DNA of 64,000 bases, taken from the NCBI GenBank assembly GCA_024232965.1, contig JACKQF010000001.1:1240001-1304000 (forward strand), written 5' to 3'. Source of the DNA: Verrucomicrobiaceae bacterium. Its GTDB lineage: Bacteria; Verrucomicrobiota; Verrucomicrobiia; Verrucomicrobiales; Verrucomicrobiaceae. A program made the translations under genes and the position numbers. Shown here one piece after another: positions 51,556 through 59,580 of the stretch. Below the pieces are notes generated by a model, which did no database searches, was not told the origin of the DNA, and worked only from the letters and a program-made list of their open reading frames with translations. Every line of letters starts with the position of its first letter. Positions within the stretch are counted from its first letter, which is position 1.

Positions 51556-53020
51556 CCGGACACTGGCGGTTCCAGTCTTTCGCGACGACGAATTGTCGGC
51601 CGCATTGACCGGTAAAGCTCTGGTCGCAAGCCTGCTCCGCGAACAGCGCAAGCTGGACACGGCGGCGACCCGATTTTCTGACTGGCATGAGGATGGAGAC
51701 TCTCCAGCGATGGAGCGCCACTACCGTCAGCTGATTCCGACGACCCAGCCGCAACGTGGCGAGCAGTACGCCTTTGAAGTGAAGGTCGACGATTGCACCG
51801 GTTGCAAGGCCTGCGTCGCGGCCTGCCACTCTCTCAACGGACTGGATGACGAAGAAAGTTGGCGTTCCGTCGGCGCACTGATCAGCCCCGGAGGCGATGG
51901 ATATCAGCAAACGATCACCTCCGCCTGTCATCACTGTGAAGATCCCGCCTGCGCCAATGGCTGTCCTGTCTTGGCGTATGAGAAAGACGAAGTCACCGGT
52001 ATCGTCAAACACCTCGACGATCAATGCATAGGTTGCTCCTATTGCATCCTCAAATGTCCCTATGACGTCCCGAAGCTCAACGTCCGGCTCGGCATCGTTC
52101 GGAAATGCGACATGTGCACCGCCAGGCTCGCCGTGGGTGAAGCACCAGCTTGTGTGCAGGCCTGTCCCACCAGCGCCATCGGCATCCGCATCGTCCCGCG
52201 AGTCACCACACCAACAAACTCCCCACTTCTGCCAGATGTGATCGGAAGCGACTACACGCGCCCAACGACGAAGTTTGTTTCTACCCGGGGAATCCCCAAT
52301 GCCGCGCGGGCGGCAGATGCGGGGCGACTACAGATCGAGCACACCCACTGGCCCTTGGTGGTGATGTTGGTGTTTACCCAGGTGGCAACGGGACTCTTTT
52401 TTGCCGCCGCGATCGTTCAATCAAAAAACTTGGTCTGGACCGCGAACGGTTTTCTCAACGCCGGACTGGCCGCCAGCGTGATGCATTTGGGACAACCGCT
52501 CCGCGCTTGGCGCTGTTTTCTGGGTTGGCGGCGGAGTTGGCTCAGCCGCGAGATTCTTGTGTTCGGTGCCTTTGCTGCCTCGGGAATGGCCACCGCAGTT
52601 TTCGGTTTGCCGGCGATCCTCACCGCGATTATCGGATTGGTGGGCGTCGCTTGCTCGGTCATGGTCTATGTCGACACTCGGCGACCTTTGTGGAATAGGG
52701 GCATGACAGCTCTCCGCTTCCTTGGCACCACAGTCATTGCCGCTGCCATGGTGAGCCCGTATCTTGCAGCAAGCATTCTCGCCGCAAAGCTCTTCTGGAC
52801 GATCACACCCTGGGTCGCCAAGCAAGACACCCATGCCTCGCTCATGCATTGGGTGGCACTGCCACGCTGGACGGGGTCTTACATCCTGACGGCTCTGCTG
52901 GCCGTCGTCGCGCTTCCTTTGAGCCCGATCATTGGCGCCGCACTCAGTCTGGCGGCAGAGATGCTTGAGCGAGCCCTTTTTTTCAAAGCCGTCCGTGCCT
53001 GGCGCATGCCCGGAATCTGA
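51548..53020 (+). CDS. Fused DmsB-DmsC: four-cluster ferredoxin and membrane anchor for nitrate reductase
   Basis: A 490-residue fusion. Residues about 75-230 hold four cysteine sets of the DmsB/NrfC type: CTGCKACVAAC, CHHCEDPACANGCP, CIGCSYCILKCP and CDMCTARLAVGEAPACVQACP. From about residue 265 it is a DmsC-like anchor with some eight hydrophobic segments (LVVMLVFTQVATGLFFAAAIV onward). It would pass quinol electrons to the molybdenum enzyme encoded 6 bases downstream. No Tat signal is visible, so the Fe-S part and the reductase should face the cytoplasm. The start codon lies within nirA. Confidence 0.87.
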   Translation: MSSRTLAVPVFRDDELSAALTGKALVASLLREQRKLDTAATRFSDWHEDGDSPAMERHYRQLIPTTQPQRGEQYAFEVKVDDCTGCKACVAACHSLNGLDDEESWRSVGALISPGGDGYQQTITSACHHCEDPACANGCPVLAYEKDEVTGIVKHLDDQCIGCSYCILKCPYDVPKLNVRLGIVRKCDMCTARLAVGEAPACVQACPTSAIGIRIVPRVTTPTNSPLLPDVIGSDYTRPTTKFVSTRGIPNAARAADAGRLQIEHTHWPLVVMLVFTQVATGLFFAAAIVQSKNLVWTANGFLNAGLAASVMHLGQPLRAWRCFLGWRRSWLSREILVFGAFAASGMATAVFGLPAILTAIIGLVGVACSVMVYVDTRRPLWNRGMTALRFLGTTVIAAAMVSPYLAASILAAKLFWTITPWVAKQDTHASLMHWVALPRWTGSYILTALLAVVALPLSPIIGAALSLAAEMLERALFFKAVRAWRMPGI

Positions 53021-53026
53021 CCCCTT

Positions 53027-55243
53027 ATGTTGAACGCACTCAACACAGCTCCCTTTCGTCAACGCATCGGTCCGATGACGCGCCAGTTGTTGCTCGAACC
53101 AGGAAACTTCGGGTTGGGGAAAGTGCCGGCGAATAGCAAACCGGTCTCAGTCAAAAAAGCCATTTGCGGTTACTGTGCCACGGGGTGCGGGCTGAAAATC
53201 CACCTCAATGCGGAAGGACAGGCGGTCAATCTCACACCCGACCCGGATCATCCTGTGAATATCGGCATGGCCTGTCCCAAAGGCTGGGAGGCATTGACGC
53301 CCCTGGCGGCCCATGACCGGGCCACACATCCGTTGTTGCAGGGGCGACCCGTTGACTGGCCAAAAGCACTCGAGGCGTTCTGCGATAATTTCAAAGCCAT
53401 CCAGTCGCGCCACGGCAAGGAGAGCGTGGCTTTTCTCAGCACCGGCCAGATCATGGTCGAGGACATGGCCTTCCTCGGGTCGCTGGCCAAGTTTGGCATG
53501 GGCATGATCCACGGCGACGGCAACACGCGGCAGTGCATGGCCACCTCCGTTGCCGCTTACAAACAATCCTTCGGGTTCGATGCGCCGCCCTTCACCTATG
53601 CCGACTTTGAGGAGAGCGACGTTCTCGTTTTCATCGGCTCCAACCCGGCAATCGCCCACCCGATCATGTGGCAGAGGGTCGCACAGAACCCTCACTCTCC
53701 AGAAATCATCGTCATCGATCCTCGCGCCACGGAAACAGCGATGGCCGCCACGCAGCATCTGGCGATTCTGCCGAAGACCGATCTGCTACTGCTGTACTGC
53801 ATCGCTCACGATCTGATCTGTCGAGGCTGTGTCGATTCAGCCTTCGTTGAAGCCCACACGACTGGCTTCAATGAATTTGCGGACTTCATCCAAGATTACG
53901 ATCCTAGGGTCCACCTGCCAGCCATCGGCCTGCGGCGTGTGGTGTTTGATCGTTGTGTGGACGCTATCGCGAGAGGCAAACGCGTCTCGATGTGGTGGAC
54001 GATGGGTGTCAATCAAGGGCATCAAGCAACACGTACTGCCCAGGCGATCATCAACCTCTGCCTGATGACTGGCAACATCGGTCGGCCCGGCACCGGCCCA
54101 AACTCGATCACCGGGCAATGCAATGCCATGGGGTCACGCCTTTTCTCCAATACGACCAATCTGCTGGGAGGGCATGACTTCACCAATGCCGCTCATCGCG
54201 AAAAAGTCGCCAGTGCCCTGGACATTCCGGCCGACTCGATCCCTTCGCAAAACAGTTGGGCGTATGACCAGATCATCGAAGGCATTCACCAGGGGAAAAT
54301 CAAGGGACTGTGGATGATCGCTACCAACGCAGCCCACTCCTGGATCCATCAGGACACATTTGCCGAGGCCGCGAAGAAACTTGAGTTCTTCGTCGTGCAA
54401 GACATGTATGCCACCACCGAGACCGCCCGTCTGGCTAATCTGATCCTGCCTGCCGCAGGCTGGGGCGAAAAGGAGGGTACCTTTATCAACGCCGAACGCC
54501 GCCTTGGCGTCTCCCGCAAAGTTTCAAGTGCCCCAGGGCAGGCGCTCGCAGACTTTTCCATTTTCCGCCTCATCGCTGATGCGTGGGGATGCGGAAACTT
54601 ATTCAGAAGTTGGACCTCGCCTGAAGCGGTGTTTCGACTCCTAAAGAAAGTCTCAGCGGGTCAACCTTGTGATATCACCGGCATGGTAGGTTATGAGATG
54701 CTTGATGGGCACGGCGGGCTGCAATGGCCATTCACGGGGAGCGACCTGCTTGAGTTGCCTGCGAAATCGGATGGGCAATTGCCTTCCCGCAGCGAGCGCA
54801 GGCTCTTCGCCGATGGAAAATTCTTCACCCCCGACCAGCGTGCACGGTTTCTATTTGAACCTCCGCAGAACCTGCCGGAGGCGCCAGATGAGGCGTTCCA
54901 ATTCGTCCTCCTCACGGGTCGCGGCAGCAGCGCCCAATGGCACACCGAGACCCGGACTGGCAAGTCCGCAATTCTGCGCAAGCTCTATCCCGACATCCTC
55001 TTGGTAGAACTCCACCCCGAAGATGCCGCCCGTCTGCGAATCGCAGATTATTCACAAGTGAGCGTGGAAACCCGTCGTGGCAACGTTCGAGCACGGGCCC
55101 GCGTCACCACAACCATCCAGCCGGGGCAGCTCTTCCTACCCATGCATCACCCTGAGGTGAACCGCCTGACCTTGGCCGTGTTCGATCCCCATAGCCGCCA
55201 GCCGGGATACAAAGCTTGCGCGGCAACCATCAGGCCCACTTGA
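53027..55243 (+). CDS. Assimilatory nitrate reductase, molybdenum catalytic subunit
   Basis: This 738-residue member of the NarB/NasA branch of the molybdopterin oxidoreductases reduces nitrate to nitrite. The N-terminal 4Fe-4S cluster is C47-x2-C50-x3-C54-x28-C83. Molybdopterin blocks include TGQIMVEDMAFLGSLAKFGMG, GDGNTRQCMATSVAAY (conserved Cys as a possible Mo ligand), GVNQGHQATRTAQAIINLCLMTGNIGRPGTGPNSITGQCNAMG and ILPAAGWGEKEGTFINAERR. There is no Tat signal, so it is cytoplasmic. It is the last gene of the nitrate operon and follows the electron-transfer anchor by 6 bases. Confidence 0.93.
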   Translation: MLNALNTAPFRQRIGPMTRQLLLEPGNFGLGKVPANSKPVSVKKAICGYCATGCGLKIHLNAEGQAVNLTPDPDHPVNIGMACPKGWEALTPLAAHDRATHPLLQGRPVDWPKALEAFCDNFKAIQSRHGKESVAFLSTGQIMVEDMAFLGSLAKFGMGMIHGDGNTRQCMATSVAAYKQSFGFDAPPFTYADFEESDVLVFIGSNPAIAHPIMWQRVAQNPHSPEIIVIDPRATETAMAATQHLAILPKTDLLLLYCIAHDLICRGCVDSAFVEAHTTGFNEFADFIQDYDPRVHLPAIGLRRVVFDRCVDAIARGKRVSMWWTMGVNQGHQATRTAQAIINLCLMTGNIGRPGTGPNSITGQCNAMGSRLFSNTTNLLGGHDFTNAAHREKVASALDIPADSIPSQNSWAYDQIIEGIHQGKIKGLWMIATNAAHSWIHQDTFAEAAKKLEFFVVQDMYATTETARLANLILPAAGWGEKEGTFINAERRLGVSRKVSSAPGQALADFSIFRLIADAWGCGNLFRSWTSPEAVFRLLKKVSAGQPCDITGMVGYEMLDGHGGLQWPFTGSDLLELPAKSDGQLPSRSERRLFADGKFFTPDQRARFLFEPPQNLPEAPDEAFQFVLLTGRGSSAQWHTETRTGKSAILRKLYPDILLVELHPEDAARLRIADYSQVSVETRRGNVRARARVTTTIQPGQLFLPMHHPEVNRLTLAVFDPHSRQPGYKACAATIRPT

Positions 55244-55286
55244 TTCTCTCTTGTGAGTTGGGCGGACCTTGGTTTATTCGCAGCCC

Positions 55287-57086
55287 ATGCTCGAACTCAT
55301 CCAGCTTTCCCATCATTCAGTCCGCGGCGGTCAAGATTCTGAAAAGCCAGATCTCGACGGCGTCAGTTTTGCGGTTCCCGTTGGTCACCTGATGGCGATT
55401 GTCGGTCCGGTCGGGTGCGGCAACGGCGAATTGCTCGGCCTGCTCAGTGGGCGGTCGCATGCGGATCATGGGGCATTGCTCTGGCGGGGGCACGATGTCG
55501 CCAAACGGCAAATCCCGTCCAATGACGTCGGCTATGTTCCGGCGAGCGATGATTGCCTGCATGACCTCCTTTCGGTGAAAGAGAACATCATGAGCGCGCT
55601 CTTCCTGCGTGTCGGTGGGATCTCCAAACAAGATGCCCTGCATAAGACGAATCATCTAATGTCGGGACTGGGCCTGGAAAACGTCGCGAGGGAAAAGGTC
55701 GGCAAACTTTCCCTGGCCATGCGCCGCCGTTTGAAGCTGGCCGTCGCGCTGGTTTCGGAGCCGTCGCTGGTCCTTTGCGAAGCACTGACCGATGGACTGG
55801 ATGCGCGGTCCGAGCGCGAGATCATCGCACTCCTCAAATTCGTCGCCCAAGACCATCCGTCCCGGGCAGTGATCCATGCCACGCGTTCACTTTCTGGTCT
55901 GCCCGCCTACGACAGTGTGGTCGTTCTCCATGAGGGCCGGGTGTGTTTCCATGGTCCGGCGCGAGCCGTCACTCACTACTTTACGGTGAAGACCATCGAG
56001 GATCTGTTTCCACGGTTGGCCATGCGTCCTGCCAAACGCTGGGGCGACTCCTGGGATCGCCACCGCGATTCGTACTACGATGCTTTCAAGATCGGAGCCA
56101 GCGCGGATGCTCTGGCACCAGCCTCGGACGAGGAAGAGCCTGCTGGCGACCCTGATCGCATTCGACTGTCAAAATCGCCCAACCCGGCGAGCAGTGAAGA
56201 AAGCGATGACGCTAAAGAAGAAGCACCGCAGGTTCAGACACCACCGGCGACAGCTCTCCCATCCCTTTTGACCCAAGTCACCCACCTCACTCGCCGCCGC
56301 TGGAGCCTGCTGCGCCGCAACAAGCGCGACTGGCGCACCCACTTGCTGATGCTCGGGGGCTTCCCGGTGCTGACCTTGTTGCTGGTCTGGCCAAACCTGA
56401 CCTATCTCAAAAAAGGGGCTGCTGATCCTGGATCGCTCGCGCCGGAGGATCTGTGGCCAGCGGCTTTCACGTGCATGATGACGATCTTCATCCAGATCAT
56501 CATGGTGCTCTACATGTCCGTGCGAAATGGTGCGCGCGAGATCGCCGCAGACCGCTCTGTGTATGAGCGCGAGCGCGTCGGTGGCCTGCGCCCGGGTGCC
56601 TATTTGCTGGGGAAACTCGCCTACGTTGTCCCGCTTCTGCTGCTCCAGACGTTCTGGCTTGGCATGTTCATGGAAATGATCACTGGCGGTCTGCCGGGCA
56701 ATGTCGGACTGCGATTGGCGCTGCTGGTGATGACCGGTGCGGCCTTCACCATGATCTGTCTCGGCATCTCCGCCAATAGCCGCAGTGGCGAGCGATCCAT
56801 GAGCATCTGCCTCACCTTGGCTTTCCTGCAGATCCTTCTCGCCGGGGCATTGCAGGGCTTTCCTCGCCTGCTCGGGAATATCATTCACCCGTTCATCACC
56901 GCATATCATGGTTGGTCGGGCTCCATGGACGCGATGAAGGATACGGCCGCCTTCCCCGCAATTACCGCCCTGGTACGGACCTGGTTCGCATCTCCGGCCC
57001 AGGCGTTGACTTGGCTGATGATTCACCTGGGGCTAGGACTCATGCTCTGCGTCGTCGGGATCAGCCGGAAACAGAGGAATGGTTAA
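55287..57086 (+). CDS. ABC2-type (ABCG-like) transporter with degenerate ATPase
   Basis: This 599-residue protein has an N-terminal ABC domain (about 1-230) and a C-terminal membrane domain with six hydrophobic segments (LLMLGGFPVLTLLLVW, through VGLRLALLVMTGAAFTMICLG, to LIHLGLGLMLCVVGI-like). The order is that of ABCG half-transporters. The ATPase motifs are damaged: Walker A reads GPVGCGNGE, with Asn46 in place of the essential Lys, the signature is LSLAMRRR, and Walker B is LVLCEALTDGLD with Cys for Asp. It probably cannot hydrolyse ATP alone. It begins 43 bases after the nitrate reductase gene; the ATG at 55287 fits better than TTG 55269. Confidence 0.8.
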   Translation: MLELIQLSHHSVRGGQDSEKPDLDGVSFAVPVGHLMAIVGPVGCGNGELLGLLSGRSHADHGALLWRGHDVAKRQIPSNDVGYVPASDDCLHDLLSVKENIMSALFLRVGGISKQDALHKTNHLMSGLGLENVAREKVGKLSLAMRRRLKLAVALVSEPSLVLCEALTDGLDARSEREIIALLKFVAQDHPSRAVIHATRSLSGLPAYDSVVVLHEGRVCFHGPARAVTHYFTVKTIEDLFPRLAMRPAKRWGDSWDRHRDSYYDAFKIGASADALAPASDEEEPAGDPDRIRLSKSPNPASSEESDDAKEEAPQVQTPPATALPSLLTQVTHLTRRRWSLLRRNKRDWRTHLLMLGGFPVLTLLLVWPNLTYLKKGAADPGSLAPEDLWPAAFTCMMTIFIQIIMVLYMSVRNGAREIAADRSVYERERVGGLRPGAYLLGKLAYVVPLLLLQTFWLGMFMEMITGGLPGNVGLRLALLVMTGAAFTMICLGISANSRSGERSMSICLTLAFLQILLAGALQGFPRLLGNIIHPFITAYHGWSGSMDAMKDTAAFPAITALVRTWFASPAQALTWLMIHLGLGLMLCVVGISRKQRNG

Positions 57087-57194
57087 TGACTGCGTAAGTT
57101 ACACCGTGTCACTTCCCAGATTTTAGGAAGAACGGTTGAAAATCCGGCAACTGAGCGTTCTGTACCATCGGAGTTTTTTGGACAAGTTTGAACC

Positions 57195-57222
57195 CTCGAT
57201 TTCAGTGAGAGTCAGAATCGAG
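57195..57222. repeat. 7-bp inverted repeat upstream of the proline-rich gene
   Basis: CTCGATT (57195-57201) and AATCGAG (57216-57222) form a hairpin with a 14-base loop, 50 bases before the next start codon. It could be a regulatory or transcript-end structure; evidence is only the symmetry. Confidence 0.3.
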
Positions 57223-57272
57223 TCCATTTCCTGCAATCAATCTTCCCCGGTCTCGGCCAAAATCCTATTGCC

Positions 57273-59189
57273 ATGTCAAATCAAGTGATCCAGTTCCAGT
57301 GCAACGCGTGCAATGCCACGCTCACGGTTCCGGCTCATTTAGCTGGCGTCACTGGCCCCTGTCCGCATTGCGGCAATCAGATCACGTCCCCTGCTGCACC
57401 GCCACCGACGCCGACATTTCAGTCCCCAATGCAGCAGCCCCCTGCGCCACCAGCGCAGCAGCTTCCTGGGCAGATCCCGTCTCACATTCATATTCCGACG
57501 CCGCCGTCCCCGGGCATTCCAATGCCGGAGCAGCCCGCGCCGCAAGCCTGGGGACAACCCATCAGCCCCATCCCAGGACTGCCTGCCATGCCGAGTGCTC
57601 ATCCATCTGGAACGGGCAACATCCCGGAGCCAGCCGCTCCCGTTCCGGCTCCTCAATACCAGCAGCCACAACAACCGCAGCAACCGGAATACCCCGCTGC
57701 CGGTGGAATGTCGCTACCGCCGCGCCGGGGCCCCGCCCCAGCAACCCAGGGTTCGCTCTTGGGTGGGCTCGGTTCAACTCCAGCTGCTGGCCAGAATCCA
57801 GGCATCCCGACTCCCCAGGGATCGTCGCTTCCGCCCCCACGTAGCCATCAGCCAGGGATGCAATCTCATTTGATCCCCGGCGCTCCTGCACTCGGAGATG
57901 CAATCGGCAATCCGCCCGCCTATCCACCGCAACCCCAGCAGCCCGGCTTCAGCGATGAGTCTTTTCTGGGGGCATCGTCCACACCGCTGGATCCGCTCGC
58001 ATCGATCACTGCAGCCAGGGATTCGCAGGCAGCCCGCCCGCGCCCGCAATTCAACAACCGCCCGCGGCGCTCCTCCAGTGTTCTTATGTTCTTGGTCGCC
58101 AGCCTCCTGCTGGTAGGCTTCCTCGGTGCAGTGGGCTACATTTTCCGCAAGCCTTTGCTGGATATTTACGCGAGCATCGTCAAAAAAGAAGCCCCCTCAG
58201 AGTTCCCTCCGCTTCCTAGTGCATCGCCAGCCCCTGTCTCGACCAGCACGCAAAAACCCGAACCTGTCGAAACCAAAATGGCCAAGGTGGAGCCAGTCGA
58301 GTCCCGGCCTGCATCAACCGGGTTTGATCCAACCGAGACCGTCTTGCCCGCTTCTCCCATTCCGAAACCAATGGTGGTGGATGACTCAGTAGACGCAGCC
58401 CCCGTTGGGAAGCCTTCAGTCGCAGACAGTCTCGTCGAAGTTCCAACTCCGGCCGCGCCGACGCCCGTCGCCGCTGCAGAAACTGCCTCGGGAGTCAAGA
58501 CTGGCAGTAGTTCCACCGTTGAAGTGAACGCCCCACCCGAAGCAGAACCAGCCCTTGCGGCACTGAAGCAGTTTCTTTTTGCAACGGATATCGCCCAGCG
58601 TCGCCCGCATATCCTCGGTGCCGATGACCCAGAGATGGTCTCGCTGGTGGATCGTTACTACAAGGTGAATAATCCCGGCCCCATCGAAACCACAAACATC
58701 ACGTTCATGCGTCTCGACGCGGACCCTGAGACGGCTTCGGCACCGCATTGCGTGTTCCAGGTCTCCACCAAAGACCTCTCCTATCCAATTCCCGTGATGC
58801 TTCAGGGTAGTCCCACCGGTTACAAGGTCGATTGGATCAGCTTTATCGAGTTCAAAGACGAACTGCTCTATAAGTTTCTGAGCAAGTTCCAGGACCTTCC
58901 AGGGAGCTTCCATGTCGGCATTAGCCGCTCGCACTACTTTGAGGAAGATGTGCCGGATCGCGAATCGAAGGATTGCTTCCGACTTCAACCCCCATCCGCG
59001 AACTACGAAGGCTACGTCTTTGTGCCAAAGGATTCCCCTCTCTCGACGGATCTCCGCAATAAAATCAGCTGGGAGACGGAAACATCTTTTGTGATCGTGG
59101 AACTGCAATGGCGCAAGCTCGGCACCTTCCAGTGGGTCGAGATGACTGGAATGCCGCAGTTAAATTGGTACAGCGCACCGACCAAATAA
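57273..59189 (+). CDS. Zinc-ribbon, proline-rich single-pass membrane protein
   Basis: This 638-residue protein begins with a zinc ribbon (CNACNATLTVPAHLAGVTGPCPHC, in the first 35 residues). About 220 residues rich in Pro/Gln/Ala follow, then one membrane segment (VLMFLVASLLLVGFLGAVGYIF, around residue 270), a second Pro/Ser-rich linker, and a folded C-terminal domain of about 220 residues (LKQFLFATDIAQRRPHILG...LQWRKLGTFQWVEMTGMPQLNW). The C-terminal domain would lie outside the cytoplasm. I do not recognise it. It stands alone, with a 186-base upstream gap. Confidence 0.65.
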   Translation: MSNQVIQFQCNACNATLTVPAHLAGVTGPCPHCGNQITSPAAPPPTPTFQSPMQQPPAPPAQQLPGQIPSHIHIPTPPSPGIPMPEQPAPQAWGQPISPIPGLPAMPSAHPSGTGNIPEPAAPVPAPQYQQPQQPQQPEYPAAGGMSLPPRRGPAPATQGSLLGGLGSTPAAGQNPGIPTPQGSSLPPPRSHQPGMQSHLIPGAPALGDAIGNPPAYPPQPQQPGFSDESFLGASSTPLDPLASITAARDSQAARPRPQFNNRPRRSSSVLMFLVASLLLVGFLGAVGYIFRKPLLDIYASIVKKEAPSEFPPLPSASPAPVSTSTQKPEPVETKMAKVEPVESRPASTGFDPTETVLPASPIPKPMVVDDSVDAAPVGKPSVADSLVEVPTPAAPTPVAAAETASGVKTGSSSTVEVNAPPEAEPALAALKQFLFATDIAQRRPHILGADDPEMVSLVDRYYKVNNPGPIETTNITFMRLDADPETASAPHCVFQVSTKDLSYPIPVMLQGSPTGYKVDWISFIEFKDELLYKFLSKFQDLPGSFHVGISRSHYFEEDVPDRESKDCFRLQPPSANYEGYVFVPKDSPLSTDLRNKISWETETSFVIVELQWRKLGTFQWVEMTGMPQLNWYSAPTK

Positions 59190-59246
59190 GAAGGCGTGCA
59201 GAGCGTCCTGCTAGGCACTCACTCAGACTTTGTGGCCTGAGACTAG

Positions 59247-59321
59247 TGGTACACCCGACAGGAATCGAACCTGTATCGACGGTTCCGGAAACCGCTGTTC
59301 TATCCGTTGAACTACGGGTGC
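59247..59321 (-). tRNA. tRNA-Arg (anticodon CCG)
   Basis: This is a minus-strand cloverleaf. The acceptor is GCACCCG/CGGGTGT, with a G-U closing pair in place of the usual G-C. The D-arm is GTTC...GAAC, the anticodon loop TTCCGGA reads CCG (codon CGG), and the T-arm carries CAGG-TTCGATT-CCTG. The discriminator is A and CCA is encoded at 59247-59249. Confidence 0.94.
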
Positions 59322-59580
59322 AAAAACCTGCTTGGGCAGGACCTTTACACATCGCCCAGTGGTTGACCGGGCGGGCAGGATTCTTGGCACTGAATCCACA
59401 AGGCATCAAGCAGATTCATTGCGACCACACTATTCTTTTCGGGCCACAGGAGGCTCGCATCCCACATGATCTGATATGCCATCCCTGGTTGATTTAGCCC
59501 TAAAACGGTCCAACAATCCCACCCTCCAACCGACAACCAAGCAACAATTCGCCCGTTCGTGTCGTAAACTTTCGCCCGTT
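59322..59580. other. Gene-free stretch between tRNA-Arg and the FAD oxidoreductase gene
   Basis: No gene is supported here. A short CCTGC/GCAGG hairpin lies just beyond the tRNA (about 59327-59340). The remainder should hold the promoter of the tRNA gene (minus strand) and of the oxidoreductase (plus strand), but no clear -35/-10 pair stands out. Confidence 0.5.
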
